NCBI RefSeq assembly: GCF_001636425.1
Contig: NZ_KV440953.1
Location: 818,847-882,846 of the forward strand
DNA from: Heyndrickxia acidicola
GTDB lineage: Bacteria > Bacillota > Bacilli > Bacillales > Bacillaceae_C
Direction of reading: 5' to 3'
DNA: 64,000 bases
Below the pieces are notes generated by a model, which was not told the origin of the DNA, searched no databases, and worked only from the letters and a program-made list of their open reading frames with translations. A program made the translations under genes and the position numbers. Every line of letters begins with the position of its first letter. Positions within the stretch are counted from its first letter, which is position 1. This document shows positions 53,760 through 62,643 of this stretch, in pieces.

Positions 53760-54230
53760 ATGACAAAAACATTTGAAGGTAATTTAGTTGGAACTGGTTT
53801 GAAAATTGGAATGGTTGTTGGAAGGTTTAATGAATTTATAACAGGAAAACTTTTAAGCGGAGCAGAAGATGCATTGATAAGACATGGCGTGAACGAAAAT
53901 GATATAGATGTTGCATGGGTGCCTGGAGCATTTGAAATTCCTTTAATTGCTCAAAAGATGGCTGATAGCGGCAAATATGATGCTGTTATTACATTGGGTA
54001 CTGTCATAAGAGGGGCAACACCGCATTTTGATTATGTATGTAATGAAGCAGCAAAAGGAGTTGCTTCCATAGGACTGAAAACGGGTGTTCCCGCCATTTT
54101 CGGCGTTTTGACAACAGATTCGATCGAACAGGCAATTGAACGTGCAGGGACGAAGGCAGGAAATAAAGGGTATGAAGCAGCTGTATCAGCTATTGAAATG
54201 GCTAACCTATGCAGAGAAATTTCCCGATAA
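53760..54230 (+). CDS. ribH: 6,7-dimethyl-8-ribityllumazine synthase
   Basis: 156 residues; condenses the RibB product with the pyrimidine to give lumazine. Signatures: [55 protein letters not shown] and [20 protein letters not shown]. Expected to form a 60-subunit shell around RibE. Start has gggagtgaa. A terminator follows. Confidence 0.95.
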   Translation: MTKTFEGNLVGTGLKIGMVVGRFNEFITGKLLSGAEDALIRHGVNENDIDVAWVPGAFEIPLIAQKMADSGKYDAVITLGTVIRGATPHFDYVCNEAAKGVASIGLKTGVPAIFGVLTTDSIEQAIERAGTKAGNKGYEAAVSAIEMANLCREISR

Positions 54231-54270
54231 ACCAAAAGTGAAATTTGATATAGGGTCAATATACAGTAAA

Positions 54271-54310
54271 GAAAGGACATGTGTTTATTAGCACACGTTC
54301 TTTCTTTTTG
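54271..54310 (+). terminator. Terminator of the rib operon
   Basis: gaaaggacatgtgt at 54271-54284 pairs with acacgttctttc at 54293-54304 with a short internal loop; T5 follows. Confidence 0.8.
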
Positions 54311-54496
54311 TTTATAAATTTTAAACGCCTAAATAGTAGCAAGAATCTTAACAAAATTTTCTAAGAAACGAACAATAAATATTGTACAATTAAGAAAAGT
54401 GTTAAATCACAAACTTTATAACGAGTGCTTAATCAATGTGATGTTTAGTTTATGAATGAAGTCTGTGTGCTGCAAATAAAGGAAGAGGAGATACCG

Positions 54497-55012
54497 ATGA
54501 ATATTCGTATTTTAAATGAGTCTGATGCAATTCTATACCAGGAATTAAGATTAAGAGCTTTAAAAATTAATCCGGAAGCATTTGGTTCTACGTATGAAAG
54601 AGAAGCGAGCTTTACACCAGAAGCCGTAAAAGACCGTATTAAGCCATCTGAAGATAAATTTGTTCTAGGGGCTTTTGAGGAGGGAAAACGATTAATTGGG
54701 ATGGCTGTTTTTGTACGCGAAAGAAGTCTTAAAACTGCTCATAAAGGGAATGTTTACGGGATGTTTATCGCTCCTGAGGCGCGCAGCAAAGGTGTGGGAA
54801 AATTACTGTTAATTGAACTAATAAGAATGGCAAAAAAATGCCCAGGCTTGGAGCAAATAAATTTAACAGTTGTGTCTATCAATGAAACAGCAAAGAAACT
54901 TTACAAATCCGTTGGCTTTCAGGTATATGGCTTAGAGAGAAATGCTCTAAAATTTAACGGGCAGTACTTCGATGAAGACCTAATGGTTTTAAACATTGAC
55001 TGTTTTTCATAG
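54497..55012 (+). CDS. GNAT-family N-acetyltransferase
   Basis: 171 residues from the ATG at 54497 (gaggaga 7 nt upstream). The GNAT fold is clear: IRILNESDAILYQELRLRAL, acetyl-CoA loop VYGMFIAPEARSKGVGKLLL and the C-terminal NLTVVSINETAKKLYKSVGF with ERNALKFNGQYFDEDLMV. Substrate unknown. The last four codons and the stop (gac tgt ttt tca tag) are also the start of repeat copy D, so the present C-terminus may come from that insertion. Confidence 0.85.
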   Translation: MNIRILNESDAILYQELRLRALKINPEAFGSTYEREASFTPEAVKDRIKPSEDKFVLGAFEEGKRLIGMAVFVRERSLKTAHKGNVYGMFIAPEARSKGVGKLLLIELIRMAKKCPGLEQINLTVVSINETAKKLYKSVGFQVYGLERNALKFNGQYFDEDLMVLNIDCFS

Positions 55013-55159
55013 ATTGTTGCTTTTCGCAAAAGTGATAATCCGTTATAAGTAAGGCATCGGGGCAGTTTTTCGTCCTCAGTCATTTTGTTACAAGCCTGAA
55101 CCCTATGTATCCTAGATTCCTTTATACAAATACTAACAATCTATGGGTAAACAGCCTTC
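54996..55159 (+). repeat. Divergent MITE-like repeat copy D
   Basis: Begins ttgactgtttttcatagatt followed by gttgc and ends aacaatctatgggtaaacag followed by cctt. The right end is the inverse complement of the left type. The interior differs strongly from the other copies. It overlaps the end of the GNAT gene. Confidence 0.6.
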
Positions 55160-55311
55160 TTGAAAGTTTCAATCGTATTAGAATTATAGGCCTAAAGGGG
55201 ATTCTTAAAGGAATAGTGAATATTAATGAATGATACTATTAGGTTTAAGCAGGGATTAAAAAAAGGCATGCTTTAATAAGGAACGTGCATACCTTGTTGG
55301 AGGTGGTAAAT

Positions 55312-56001
55312 TTGAGAATCATAGGTTTAATTGGAGATTTTAAAGAAAAGGCTGCAGCACATAGAGCTATCCCACAAGCTATAAAATTAGCTTCGGCTGA
55401 GCTAAATGTTAATGTCGATATTGAGTGGGTTCCTACATCTTCCTTAGAGTTAGAATTCGAGCAAAAGCTGGCAAAATTTCATGCTCTATGGGCAGTGCCA
55501 GCCAGTCCATATACAAGTATGCAGGGTGCCTTAAATGGAATCCGATTTGCTCGAGAACATGGTGTTCCTTTTTTAGGAACTTGTGGAGGATTCCAGCACA
55601 TGATTATTGAATTTTCCAGAAATGTTCTGGGAATTTCAAATGCAGACCATGCAGAAGAAAACCCGGCTTCCTCCAAGCTTCTGGTAACTCCGCTTAGATG
55701 TTCAGTCAGTGAAATGACACATGTTTTTACTCTTAAACAAGGATCCAAAGCTGCGGAAATATACAACGATATTGAAATTACCGAACAGTATGGTATTTGT
55801 AATTATGGTTTAAATACAAAATTTGCAACTTTGCTGCAAAAAAATGGTATGAGAATTTCAGGAACTGATACAAATGGTGAACCACGAATATTGGAACTTA
55901 CCAGCCACCCATTTTTCATTGGTACACTTTTTCAACCTGAGCGTTCTGCCTTTAAAAAAAGTGTACACCCATTAATTAGGGCATTATTAATTAGTGAATG
56001 A
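55312..56001 (+). CDS. Class I GATase-like protein related to CTP synthase C-terminus, no catalytic His
   Basis: 229 residues from the TTG at 55312 (ggaggtgg 5 nt upstream). It resembles the glutaminase half of CTP synthase without the synthetase half. The nucleophile C91 is present (FLGTCGGFQHM). At the position where CTP synthase has FHPE, this protein has F-Q208-P-E210, so the catalytic histidine is replaced by glutamine. It may bind glutamine or a nucleotide without normal glutaminase activity. The gene is alone. Confidence 0.78.
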   Translation: MRIIGLIGDFKEKAAAHRAIPQAIKLASAELNVNVDIEWVPTSSLELEFEQKLAKFHALWAVPASPYTSMQGALNGIRFAREHGVPFLGTCGGFQHMIIEFSRNVLGISNADHAEENPASSKLLVTPLRCSVSEMTHVFTLKQGSKAAEIYNDIEITEQYGICNYGLNTKFATLLQKNGMRISGTDTNGEPRILELTSHPFFIGTLFQPERSAFKKSVHPLIRALLISE

Positions 56002-56167
56002 ATTGAATAAATATTAGATAAGATTAAAGAAAGGCTCAGATAAGCCCATTGTAAATATTGACTACATAAAATTTTGAATATTCCGCTTTTCTTTTATAAA
56101 TATTTAAGGCTATACACTTAATTACACAAATATCGACAGAAGTGCGAAAGGGTTGAATCGAATTAGT

Positions 56168-56899
56168 ATGGAATTCAGAGGGGCAAGTGCTTATGATCAT
56201 GAGGATTTTCTTACACAGTATAATGAGAGAAGGAACAGAAAAGATAGTCCAAATAATGCAATCGAAAATCCAATCATAGATGAACTGATTGGTGATTTTC
56301 AAAATAAGATTATTTTGGATTTAGGTTGTGGTGATGCTTCATTTGGAAAGGAATTACTAAATCGAGGTGCAGGATTTTATAGTGGTATAGAAGGCTCAAA
56401 ACAAATGGCAGCAGCAGCACAGCATAATATTAAAAGCGAAAATGGGAAAATTAGTAATGTGACCATAGAATCTTATCATTATCCAATAGAGAATTTTGAT
56501 ATTGTTACTTCACGTTTTGCAATACATTATGTATCTGATATTCAATTATTGTTTAAGAATGTGTATAATACCTTAAAAGAACAAGGTAAGTTTGTGTTCA
56601 GCGTTCAACACCCCCTTACAACATCCTCTTTTATTAGCAAAAAAACAGGAGATAAGCGCGGGAACTGGATAGTTGATGACTATTTTTTTGAGGGAGAAAG
56701 AAAGGAACCTTGGATTGAACAAATCGTAGTAAAATATCATCGAACAATAGAACATTACTTTCATGCGCTTACTGGATCTGGTTTTTCAGTTACAGATTTA
56801 CGGGAAGGAGCACCACAACGAGAACATTTCACCAGTGAGGAAGAATTCTTAAGAAGACAAAGAATTCCGCTCGTCCTAGCTTTCTCATGTAAGAAATGA
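56168..56899 (+). CDS. Class I SAM-dependent methyltransferase
   Basis: 243 residues from ATG 56168 (MEFRGASAYDHEDFLTQYNE); the TTG at 56153 directly abuts gaaaggg. Motif I is IILDLGCGDASFGKELL, with GIEGSKQMAA as the acidic loop, FDIVTSRFAIHYVSDI as motif II/III, then LKEQGKFVFSVQHPL. A soluble small-molecule methyltransferase. Substrate unknown. Alone, followed by hairpins. Confidence 0.85.
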   Translation: MEFRGASAYDHEDFLTQYNERRNRKDSPNNAIENPIIDELIGDFQNKIILDLGCGDASFGKELLNRGAGFYSGIEGSKQMAAAAQHNIKSENGKISNVTIESYHYPIENFDIVTSRFAIHYVSDIQLLFKNVYNTLKEQGKFVFSVQHPLTTSSFISKKTGDKRGNWIVDDYFFEGERKEPWIEQIVVKYHRTIEHYFHALTGSGFSVTDLREGAPQREHFTSEEEFLRRQRIPLVLAFSCKK

Positions 56900-56938
56900 A
56901 TAGATGAACTTAGAGATAAAAAACAACAAAGCCTTTTT

Positions 56939-57076
56939 AAATAGATAAGTATAGTATCTTGAACCTTGATACTTTAGAAGGAATCCAGCTTATCTATTTT
57001 GATCAAGGCTAACAACAAAAAATCAAGTCAAAAAGAAAAGGCAAGAATTCCGGTCTATTGCATGAATTCTTGCCTT
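56939..57076. terminator. Two hairpins between the methyltransferase and beta-lactamase-fold genes
   Basis: First: atagataag (56941-56949) with cttatctat (56989-56997), enclosing agtatc and gatact (56953-56958, 56968-56973). Second: AAGGCAAGAATTC (57038-57050) with GAATTCTTGCCTT (57064-57076), a perfect 13-bp stem. The second probably terminates the minus-strand gene and possibly also the plus-strand gene, as the two genes converge. Confidence 0.7.
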
Positions 57077-57131
57077 TATTCAGCTTTGTGCTTGAATGAC
57101 TTCATTCAGGTTTATATATCGGACTATTGCC

Positions 57132-59303
57132 TCAAGAACCCTTGACTTCATTTGCAGGTGTTTGCTTTTCTTCGCTTAAAAGAGTGTAAATATCATCCTT
57201 AATTTGTTTAATATTCATGGCATTTTGGTAGTTGGAAAGAAGGATCACATATTCATCATTTTTAGGTGAATAACTGTTAATTCCGTTCCAGCCAGGAACT
57301 ACCCCGTGGGAGAAAACGAATTGATCTGTAACATACCATCCCATTCCATAAGAATTGAATTTAGGCGTAAAAATCATAGCACGGCTTTTGGAAGAAACCA
57401 GTTTTCCATCCTTCATTGCTTCATCAAATTTCATCATATCTTCTGCTGTTACGTAAATATCTCCACAGCCATAAAATTGAGTAAAGCTTGGCAATCCCGG
57501 CTTTTTCCATATACCTTTGCTATTTTGCTTGTAACCAACAGAATGATCAGGGCTTTGATAAAAGCTATCGCCGAATCCAGCACCAGTCATGTTAGCTGGA
57601 TTGAAGATGTGTTCCTGAATATATTGATGAAGCGGCTGTCCTGATACTTTTTCAACAATATATCCTACGAGAGCGTAATTCACATCATTATAAAACCATC
57701 CGGTGCCCGGCTTAAACATCAAGTGCTTCGTGTTTTTTTCAATAGCTTTCACGAGCTGGTTAGGTGTCATGTTGACAGACGTTTCATCCCTTAAAGGAAT
57801 ACCGGAGGAATGTGTCAGCAAATCATCTATTGTTATCTTTTTGCCAAAAGGAAAAGAAGGGATATATTTTGAAACGGGATCGTTTACCTTAACAAGACCT
57901 TTTTCCTCCAGCTGCATAAAGGCAGTGGAAACAAACGACTTAGTAATGGAACCAATAAAGTATTGCGTGTTCACTGAATTAGGAATGTATTCATTGCGAT
58001 TTTGCAACCCAAATCCCTGATTAATCAAGGATTTTCCGTTTTTCATAATAAGCGCTGTACCGCTAAAGCCGCTTGTTTTTAAATATTGCTCCAGCCTTGA
58101 GTCCACTTGTGTTGGAGTAAATTGGTCACTCATAGCTAAGGTTTTAACTGATGCTTGCTTACTAACGTTTGGAACCTGATCAAGATAGGTATAGATATCA
58201 TCTTTCATTTTTCTGGTATCAATGCTTCTGGAATAAAAGTTGGACATTAAAATGACATATTCTTTCTTCTTAGGAGCCATACTGTTCAGTGTATCGAAAC
58301 CGGCCAGAACGCCGTGAGAATACACTCCTTTTGATGTTTGGTACCAGCCCATTCCGTAGTAATGAAGGAATGGTTTAAATACGATCTGACGATTTTTTGC
58401 TGACATTAGCTTTCCTTCCATCAGCGCTCGATCAAATTTGTACATATCCTCGGTTGTCATGTAGATATCCCCACAGCCTAAAAGCTGTGAAAAGCTTGGA
58501 TGAGAGGCTGCATAAATGTTGCCGTTGTTTGATGGCTTATAACCTATAGAATGGTAGACATTTTTATAGAAGCTGGCGCCAAATCCGGCTCCCGTCATGC
58601 CTGCAGGTTTAAAGATGTGCTTTTGGATATATTTTGAAAGGGGCTCTTTCGTTTCTTTCTCAATAATATAACCAAGTACACAGTAGTTTGCATCATTATA
58701 TAGCCAATTTGTTCCCGGCTGAAAAGCAAGGGTCTTCGAATTTTTTTCAATTTCACGAATGAGTTGTTCAGGAGTTAATTTTGCTTTTGTCTCAACTCTA
58801 ACTGGTATTCCGGAAGTATGCGTCAGTAAGTTGTATAAAGTAATTTCGTGCCCATGAGGAAACGATGGTATATACTTTGAAACTGGATCATTGAGGTGCA
58901 CAACACCTTTTTCTTCCAGCTGCATAAAGGCTGTTGACGTAAATATTTTGGTAATGGAGCCAATTAAATATTTTGAGTTAACAGTGTTGTTGATTTTGTT
59001 ATTTCTGTTTGCATATCCATAGCCGTTATTCAAGAGGACTTTTCCATCTTTAACAATTAAAGCCGTCCCTTTAAAACCAGATTGTTTTAAATATTGGTCC
59101 AGCCAATTGGTAGTCCCTACCTTTCTCAGAGACACACTCCCATTGTGAGCATCTGCTTCTGCAGAATGGGTGTTGGAAAGGAAATTTGGATTAAACAATT
59201 TATAAATAAATACAGCTGCTATTGCCAACATGATAAAACTAATGGTAAACAATGGCGATAATCGTTTTTTAGGTGTATGTTGTGGTTGTTTTTTATTCAT
59301 CAT
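57132..59303 (-). CDS. Membrane-anchored protein with two tandem beta-lactamase-family (PF00144-type) domains
   Basis: 723 residues. One N-terminal transmembrane helix (about 18-37) and then two similar serine-hydrolase domains of about 330 residues. Domain 1 has S116-x-x-K119 (IGSITKIFTS), Y202-N-D (WLYNDANY) and HGVLAG. Domain 2 has S452-x-x-K (IGSITKSFVS), FYNDVNY and HGVVPG. Long stretches such as STAFMQLEEKG and NDPVSKYIPSFP are the same in both, so this is an internal duplication. Each Ser-Lys-Tyr set is kept, although YxN is YND. Likely a cell-surface peptidase or esterase of penicillin-binding-protein type. Starts after aaaggactg. Confidence 0.88.
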   Translation of the reverse strand: MMNKKQPQHTPKKRLSPLFTISFIMLAIAAVFIYKLFNPNFLSNTHSAEADAHNGSVSLRKVGTTNWLDQYLKQSGFKGTALIVKDGKVLLNNGYGYANRNNKINNTVNSKYLIGSITKIFTSTAFMQLEEKGVVHLNDPVSKYIPSFPHGHEITLYNLLTHTSGIPVRVETKAKLTPEQLIREIEKNSKTLAFQPGTNWLYNDANYCVLGYIIEKETKEPLSKYIQKHIFKPAGMTGAGFGASFYKNVYHSIGYKPSNNGNIYAASHPSFSQLLGCGDIYMTTEDMYKFDRALMEGKLMSAKNRQIVFKPFLHYYGMGWYQTSKGVYSHGVLAGFDTLNSMAPKKKEYVILMSNFYSRSIDTRKMKDDIYTYLDQVPNVSKQASVKTLAMSDQFTPTQVDSRLEQYLKTSGFSGTALIMKNGKSLINQGFGLQNRNEYIPNSVNTQYFIGSITKSFVSTAFMQLEEKGLVKVNDPVSKYIPSFPFGKKITIDDLLTHSSGIPLRDETSVNMTPNQLVKAIEKNTKHLMFKPGTGWFYNDVNYALVGYIVEKVSGQPLHQYIQEHIFNPANMTGAGFGDSFYQSPDHSVGYKQNSKGIWKKPGLPSFTQFYGCGDIYVTAEDMMKFDEAMKDGKLVSSKSRAMIFTPKFNSYGMGWYVTDQFVFSHGVVPGWNGINSYSPKNDEYVILLSNYQNAMNIKQIKDDIYTLLSEEKQTPANEVKGS

Positions 59304-59559
59304 ATCGACAGTCCTTTACGTTTTTATCTGACCTTAATTATATAGGTAAAATCATAACCAAGTATTAAACAATGATTAAAAACAATTAATTTTTTATTAA
59401 TTTTCTTATGGTAATGCGTCCAGTTAAATAAAAAAGCATTGATTTATTGGGTAAAAGAACTTGTAAGAGGACATACATTTATAATGAGCAACTAATAATA
59501 AGTCTGGCGTTCAAATAAATAGCAGGTTGGCAGCCCAATGCATTTTTAGTATATTATAT

Positions 59560-59722
59560 TGGTTATTTTCGCATAGATTGTTGCTTTACGTACAAAGGAT
59601 TATTCCGTGAGTTGTCTGTCTTTGTGGGATCTTTTCATATATGTTCACATGATATAATACTGAACATATATGTAAAATGATATTTTTGTGTCCAATAGCA
59701 ACAAAGTTTACGAAAAGAGCCA
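59560..59722 (+). repeat. MITE-like repeat copy E
   Basis: About 163 bp, from ggttattttcgcatagattg through gtgagttgtctgtctttgtg to gtttacgaaaagagcca. Lies in the 500-bp gap between the tandem hydrolase and the LysE gene. The remaining part 59304-59559 is AT-rich with no gene seen. Confidence 0.85.
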
Positions 59723-59802
59723 TTATATTCATTAAACAGAGTAAGGGAAGATATGGTTTGAGACATTTTGACATATTTGCTGATGTGAACAGCTATAGAA
59801 TG

Positions 59803-60423
59803 CTATGATAGTTTAAGTAAAAGAAGGAATAAGTATACAGCAACACCCCACATAATTACGGCAGAAATCTTATTTAGTAATCGAAGAAAACTCTCTGAAT
59901 TACCTACTCTTCCCAATGACCTTCCCAAAAAAGCTAAAAGAAAAAACCAGCTCCATGAGATGAAAATACAGCTTAAAGTAAAAATATATTTTAAAATTCC
60001 TATGTGTTCAATGGAATTTGTACGAATTACTCCTGCTGTATCCAATAGTGCATGCGGATTTAATATTGATACTGATGCAGCATAAAGGATTTGTTTTTTA
60101 TAAGAATATTTTTTCATAACATCTTGTTGTTTTCCGGTATTGGCTCTCCAGGCTAAAGCACCCATATAAATAAGAAACAAAACACCTGTTGACATAAGTA
60201 AGAACATAATCCAATGAGAAGCAAGTACAAGGACAGAAAAACCAGTAACGGAAATAATAATAAGAAGTGTATCGGAAAGAGAAGCTGTTAAAATAGCAGG
60301 CAGTATATCTTTGAATCTTTTTTGACAGATTCCCTGTTGAAAAATAAAAGTATTTTGCGCTCCCAAGGGGAGTATTAGACCAATGGATAAAATAACCCCA
60401 TGAATGATTACCGATAATATCAA
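59803..60423 (-). CDS. LysE/ArgO-family amino acid exporter
   Basis: 206 residues from a TTG at 60423, chosen because cgggggt lies 6 nt upstream and because it puts the LILPLGAQNTFIFQQG signature about 16 residues from the start, as in the family; ATG 60465 has no ribosome site. Six hydrophobic segments. SILNPHALLDTAGVI is the second half signature. Predicted to export a basic amino acid. B. subtilis YisU is a likely relative. Alone. Confidence 0.85.
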   Translation of the reverse strand: MILSVIIHGVILSIGLILPLGAQNTFIFQQGICQKRFKDILPAILTASLSDTLLIIISVTGFSVLVLASHWIMFLLMSTGVLFLIYMGALAWRANTGKQQDVMKKYSYKKQILYAASVSILNPHALLDTAGVIRTNSIEHIGILKYIFTLSCIFISWSWFFLLAFLGRSLGRVGNSESFLRLLNKISAVIMWGVAVYLFLLLLKLS

Positions 60424-60573
60424 GCTGATACCCCCGATTGTAATGAATGTTAATTTACTATCCATAAATTATATAGGAGAGATAGAACTTTTATTAGGTT
60501 TGCATTTGATTACTTTATAAAAAGAAGGGTTACTAAAAAGATATCAGGAAAAAATAGTTAAGGTAAGTTTGTT

Positions 60574-60742
60574 TAAAGGCTGTTTTCGCATAGATTGGTC
60601 CTTTACGTACAAAGGATTATTCCGTGTATTGTCTGTGTTAGTGGCATCTTTTCGTATGCCCTTCACAAGTTTTAATACTGTATATATATAAAATGATATT
60701 TCTGTGTCCCATTACAAGAAAGTTTACGAAAAGAGCCTATTT
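60574..60742 (+). repeat. MITE-like repeat copy F
   Basis: About 169 bp from taaaggctgttttcgcatag to gtttacgaaaagagcctat. Flanked by gttta and tttaa. Lies upstream of the Nudix gene and 150 bp from the LysE start. Confidence 0.87.
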
Positions 60743-60840
60743 AAAAAACCATTTTAATCATACAGAACACGTATATTGATAGATTGTGATTGCTATTTGA
60801 ATTTTTAAAAAATAAAACTATAAATCTGGGAGTGTTTTGA

Positions 60841-61464
60841 TTGGATATTAACCAACAAATGAAAAAACTTAGCAAAAGAAAACCGGATATTCTAGGGATT
60901 GAAGACTTTTCAAAGTTTGGCATTCTAATTCCTCTAATAAATAAAAACGGGGAGGATCATGTTTTGTTTGAAGTCAGATCCTCCCATCTGAGAAGGCAGC
61001 CGGGTGAAATATGTTTTCCAGGAGGCAGGATAGAGGAAACTGATCCAACCCCAATTGATGCAGCCATTAGAGAAACTAGTGAAGAGTTGGGGATTTTAAG
61101 TCAGGATATTACTAATGTTATTCCGTTGGACCATATGCTGTCTGCATTTGGATCAAGATTGATTTATCCTTGCGCTGGAATGATTAAAAAGACTGCGGAG
61201 ATTCAACCAAATCCAGAAGAGGTTGAAGAGGTTTTTACCATTCCTGTAGAAAAGCTAATGGAAATGACACCAAAGGTATATAAAATTGGCTTTCAAATTA
61301 AACCTGAGGAAAACTTTCCTTTCCATTTAATTAACGGGGGAAAAGAGTACAACTGGCAAATACGTCAGGTTGATGAGTTGTTTTATCAATGGGAAAATCG
61401 GGTAATATGGGGACTTACAGCTAGTTTATTAAAGCATTTCCTGGATTTAGTGAAAACCACTTAA
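60841..61464 (+). CDS. Nudix hydrolase, CoA pyrophosphatase (NudL/YeaB) type
   Basis: 207 residues from a TTG (ctgggagtg 5 nt upstream). The Nudix box is complete: GGRIEETDPTPIDAAIRETS, EELGI. The upstream RSSHLRRQPGEICFPGG is the UPF0035 signature of CoA pyrophosphatases, which split CoA or its derivatives. A cytoplasmic housekeeping enzyme. Alone. Confidence 0.9.
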   Translation: MDINQQMKKLSKRKPDILGIEDFSKFGILIPLINKNGEDHVLFEVRSSHLRRQPGEICFPGGRIEETDPTPIDAAIRETSEELGILSQDITNVIPLDHMLSAFGSRLIYPCAGMIKKTAEIQPNPEEVEEVFTIPVEKLMEMTPKVYKIGFQIKPEENFPFHLINGGKEYNWQIRQVDELFYQWENRVIWGLTASLLKHFLDLVKTT

Positions 61465-61677
61465 ATGAATAGCTTTGTTAAAGGGCTCTGGTATTTTTAG
61501 CTCATACACTAAAGAAAGATGTCACATCCTGCGCTTCCCTGGGTAATTACAGTTTTGGGTTTGCATCAGCTAGTTTGGATAACCTGTTGTAACAGGTGAA
61601 TGAATACGAAATACCAGCTTAGGATTGAAGTGAATTTACTAGTGGTAAATAGATAAAAACGGCGTGGATGTGATAGC

Positions 61678-62015
61678 ATGAGTGATGGAAAAATCTGTAT
61701 TTCGCTGACATGGAAAGCAGGGAAATACTTTCGGCAGAAGCTGGCAAGGAAGCAGAAGGGCATTATCAAATTCAGGCTACGGATAAAGAATTAAGACAGT
61801 TAAATGAGCTTTTTCATGAAGTAAATAAAGCGGATTGGAAAACTTACGGCCGGGCACAAGTTCCATTTCTTGAATACCATCATGATCCCCAAAATGATGA
61901 ATACGACGATAAACTGAGAGAGATTTACAAGATGCTGTACGAGCTTGGAAATAAAGAGTCAAAAAAACATATTGCTAGGATGGGAATATTAAATAGTTAT
62001 GATGGTGCGAAATAA
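61678..62015 (+). pseudogene. Small hypothetical gene with an apparent N-terminal frameshift
   Basis: The frame ending at 62015 encodes ADMESREILSAEAGKEAEGH and later NDEYDDKLREIYKMLYELGN, a hydrophilic acidic protein that looks real. Its first ATG (61710) has no ribosome site. An ATG at 61678 is in another frame; adding one A to the run at 61687-61691 (ggaaaaatc) would join it, giving MSDGKNLYFADMESREIL. So either a one-base deletion broke the gene or translation starts at 61710. Family not recognised. Upstream, 61582-61597 is a near-palindrome ACCTGTT-GT-AACAGGT. Confidence 0.5.
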
Positions 62016-62228
62016 GGGAGAAGGCCGTCTTTCTAAAAAGATTCTGATTGTAAATTAATGTTAGTTAGCTCATTTTACTTTTAGGTGAGTTAAAACCGAA
62101 CCTCGATTTTTAATCTTTTTTTTGTGTCAAAAGTTAATTGAAAGTATAGAATACGCACACTTTAATAGTGCAATATATAGAAGAGATTCACGCAGCCTGA
62201 AGAATTCTGTTAGGGGGATGCTGTAATA

Positions 62229-62504
62229 TTGGGCACTTGTAAGCTTTGTGAGAGAAAAGAAATTGAGCTGACGGTTCATCATTTAATCCCAAAAGAGGAG
62301 GGGGGAGCGTTTCTGAAAACAGCCCTCCTATGTAAGGCATGTCATAAACAAATTCATACCTTGTATTCAAATAAAGAAATTGCTTTGCGTTTGTATTCCA
62401 TCCCTCTTTTAAAAGATGATGAAGAAATGAAGGGATATTTAAAATGGATAAAAAAACAGCCTTCAAGTAAAACAGTGAGAACTAAGAAGAAGCGCAGAAA
62501 ATAA
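62229..62504 (+). CDS. HNH-type small nuclease-like protein (YisB-like)
   Basis: 91 residues. CKLCERKEIELTVHHLIPKE, EGG and LLCKACHKQIHTLYSNKE contain the HNH beta-beta-alpha-metal fold: two CxxC zinc pairs, HH, and the final H. A basic C-terminus (RTKKKRRK) could bind nucleic acid. TTG start; ggggg lies about 12 nt upstream, longer than usual. B. subtilis YisB is a probable relative. Not linked to a restriction or phage gene here. Confidence 0.8.
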   Translation: MGTCKLCERKEIELTVHHLIPKEEGGAFLKTALLCKACHKQIHTLYSNKEIALRLYSIPLLKDDEEMKGYLKWIKKQPSSKTVRTKKKRRK

Positions 62505-62566
62505 CCTTCAGATTACTGGAAACACTAAAAGATTAGTGCTATATTTATATAACAATTAAGCAGCAG

Positions 62567-62596
62567 CTCAATCTCATTAAGGGATTGAGTTTTTTG
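62567..62596 (+). terminator. Rho-independent terminator of HNH gene
   Basis: CTCAATC at 62567-62573 pairs with GATTGAG at 62583-62589; T6 follows. Confidence 0.85.
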
Positions 62597-62643
62597 TATC
62601 AGGGTTTATCATAATTAGAGATCTATGTAAGGAATGTATTAAA

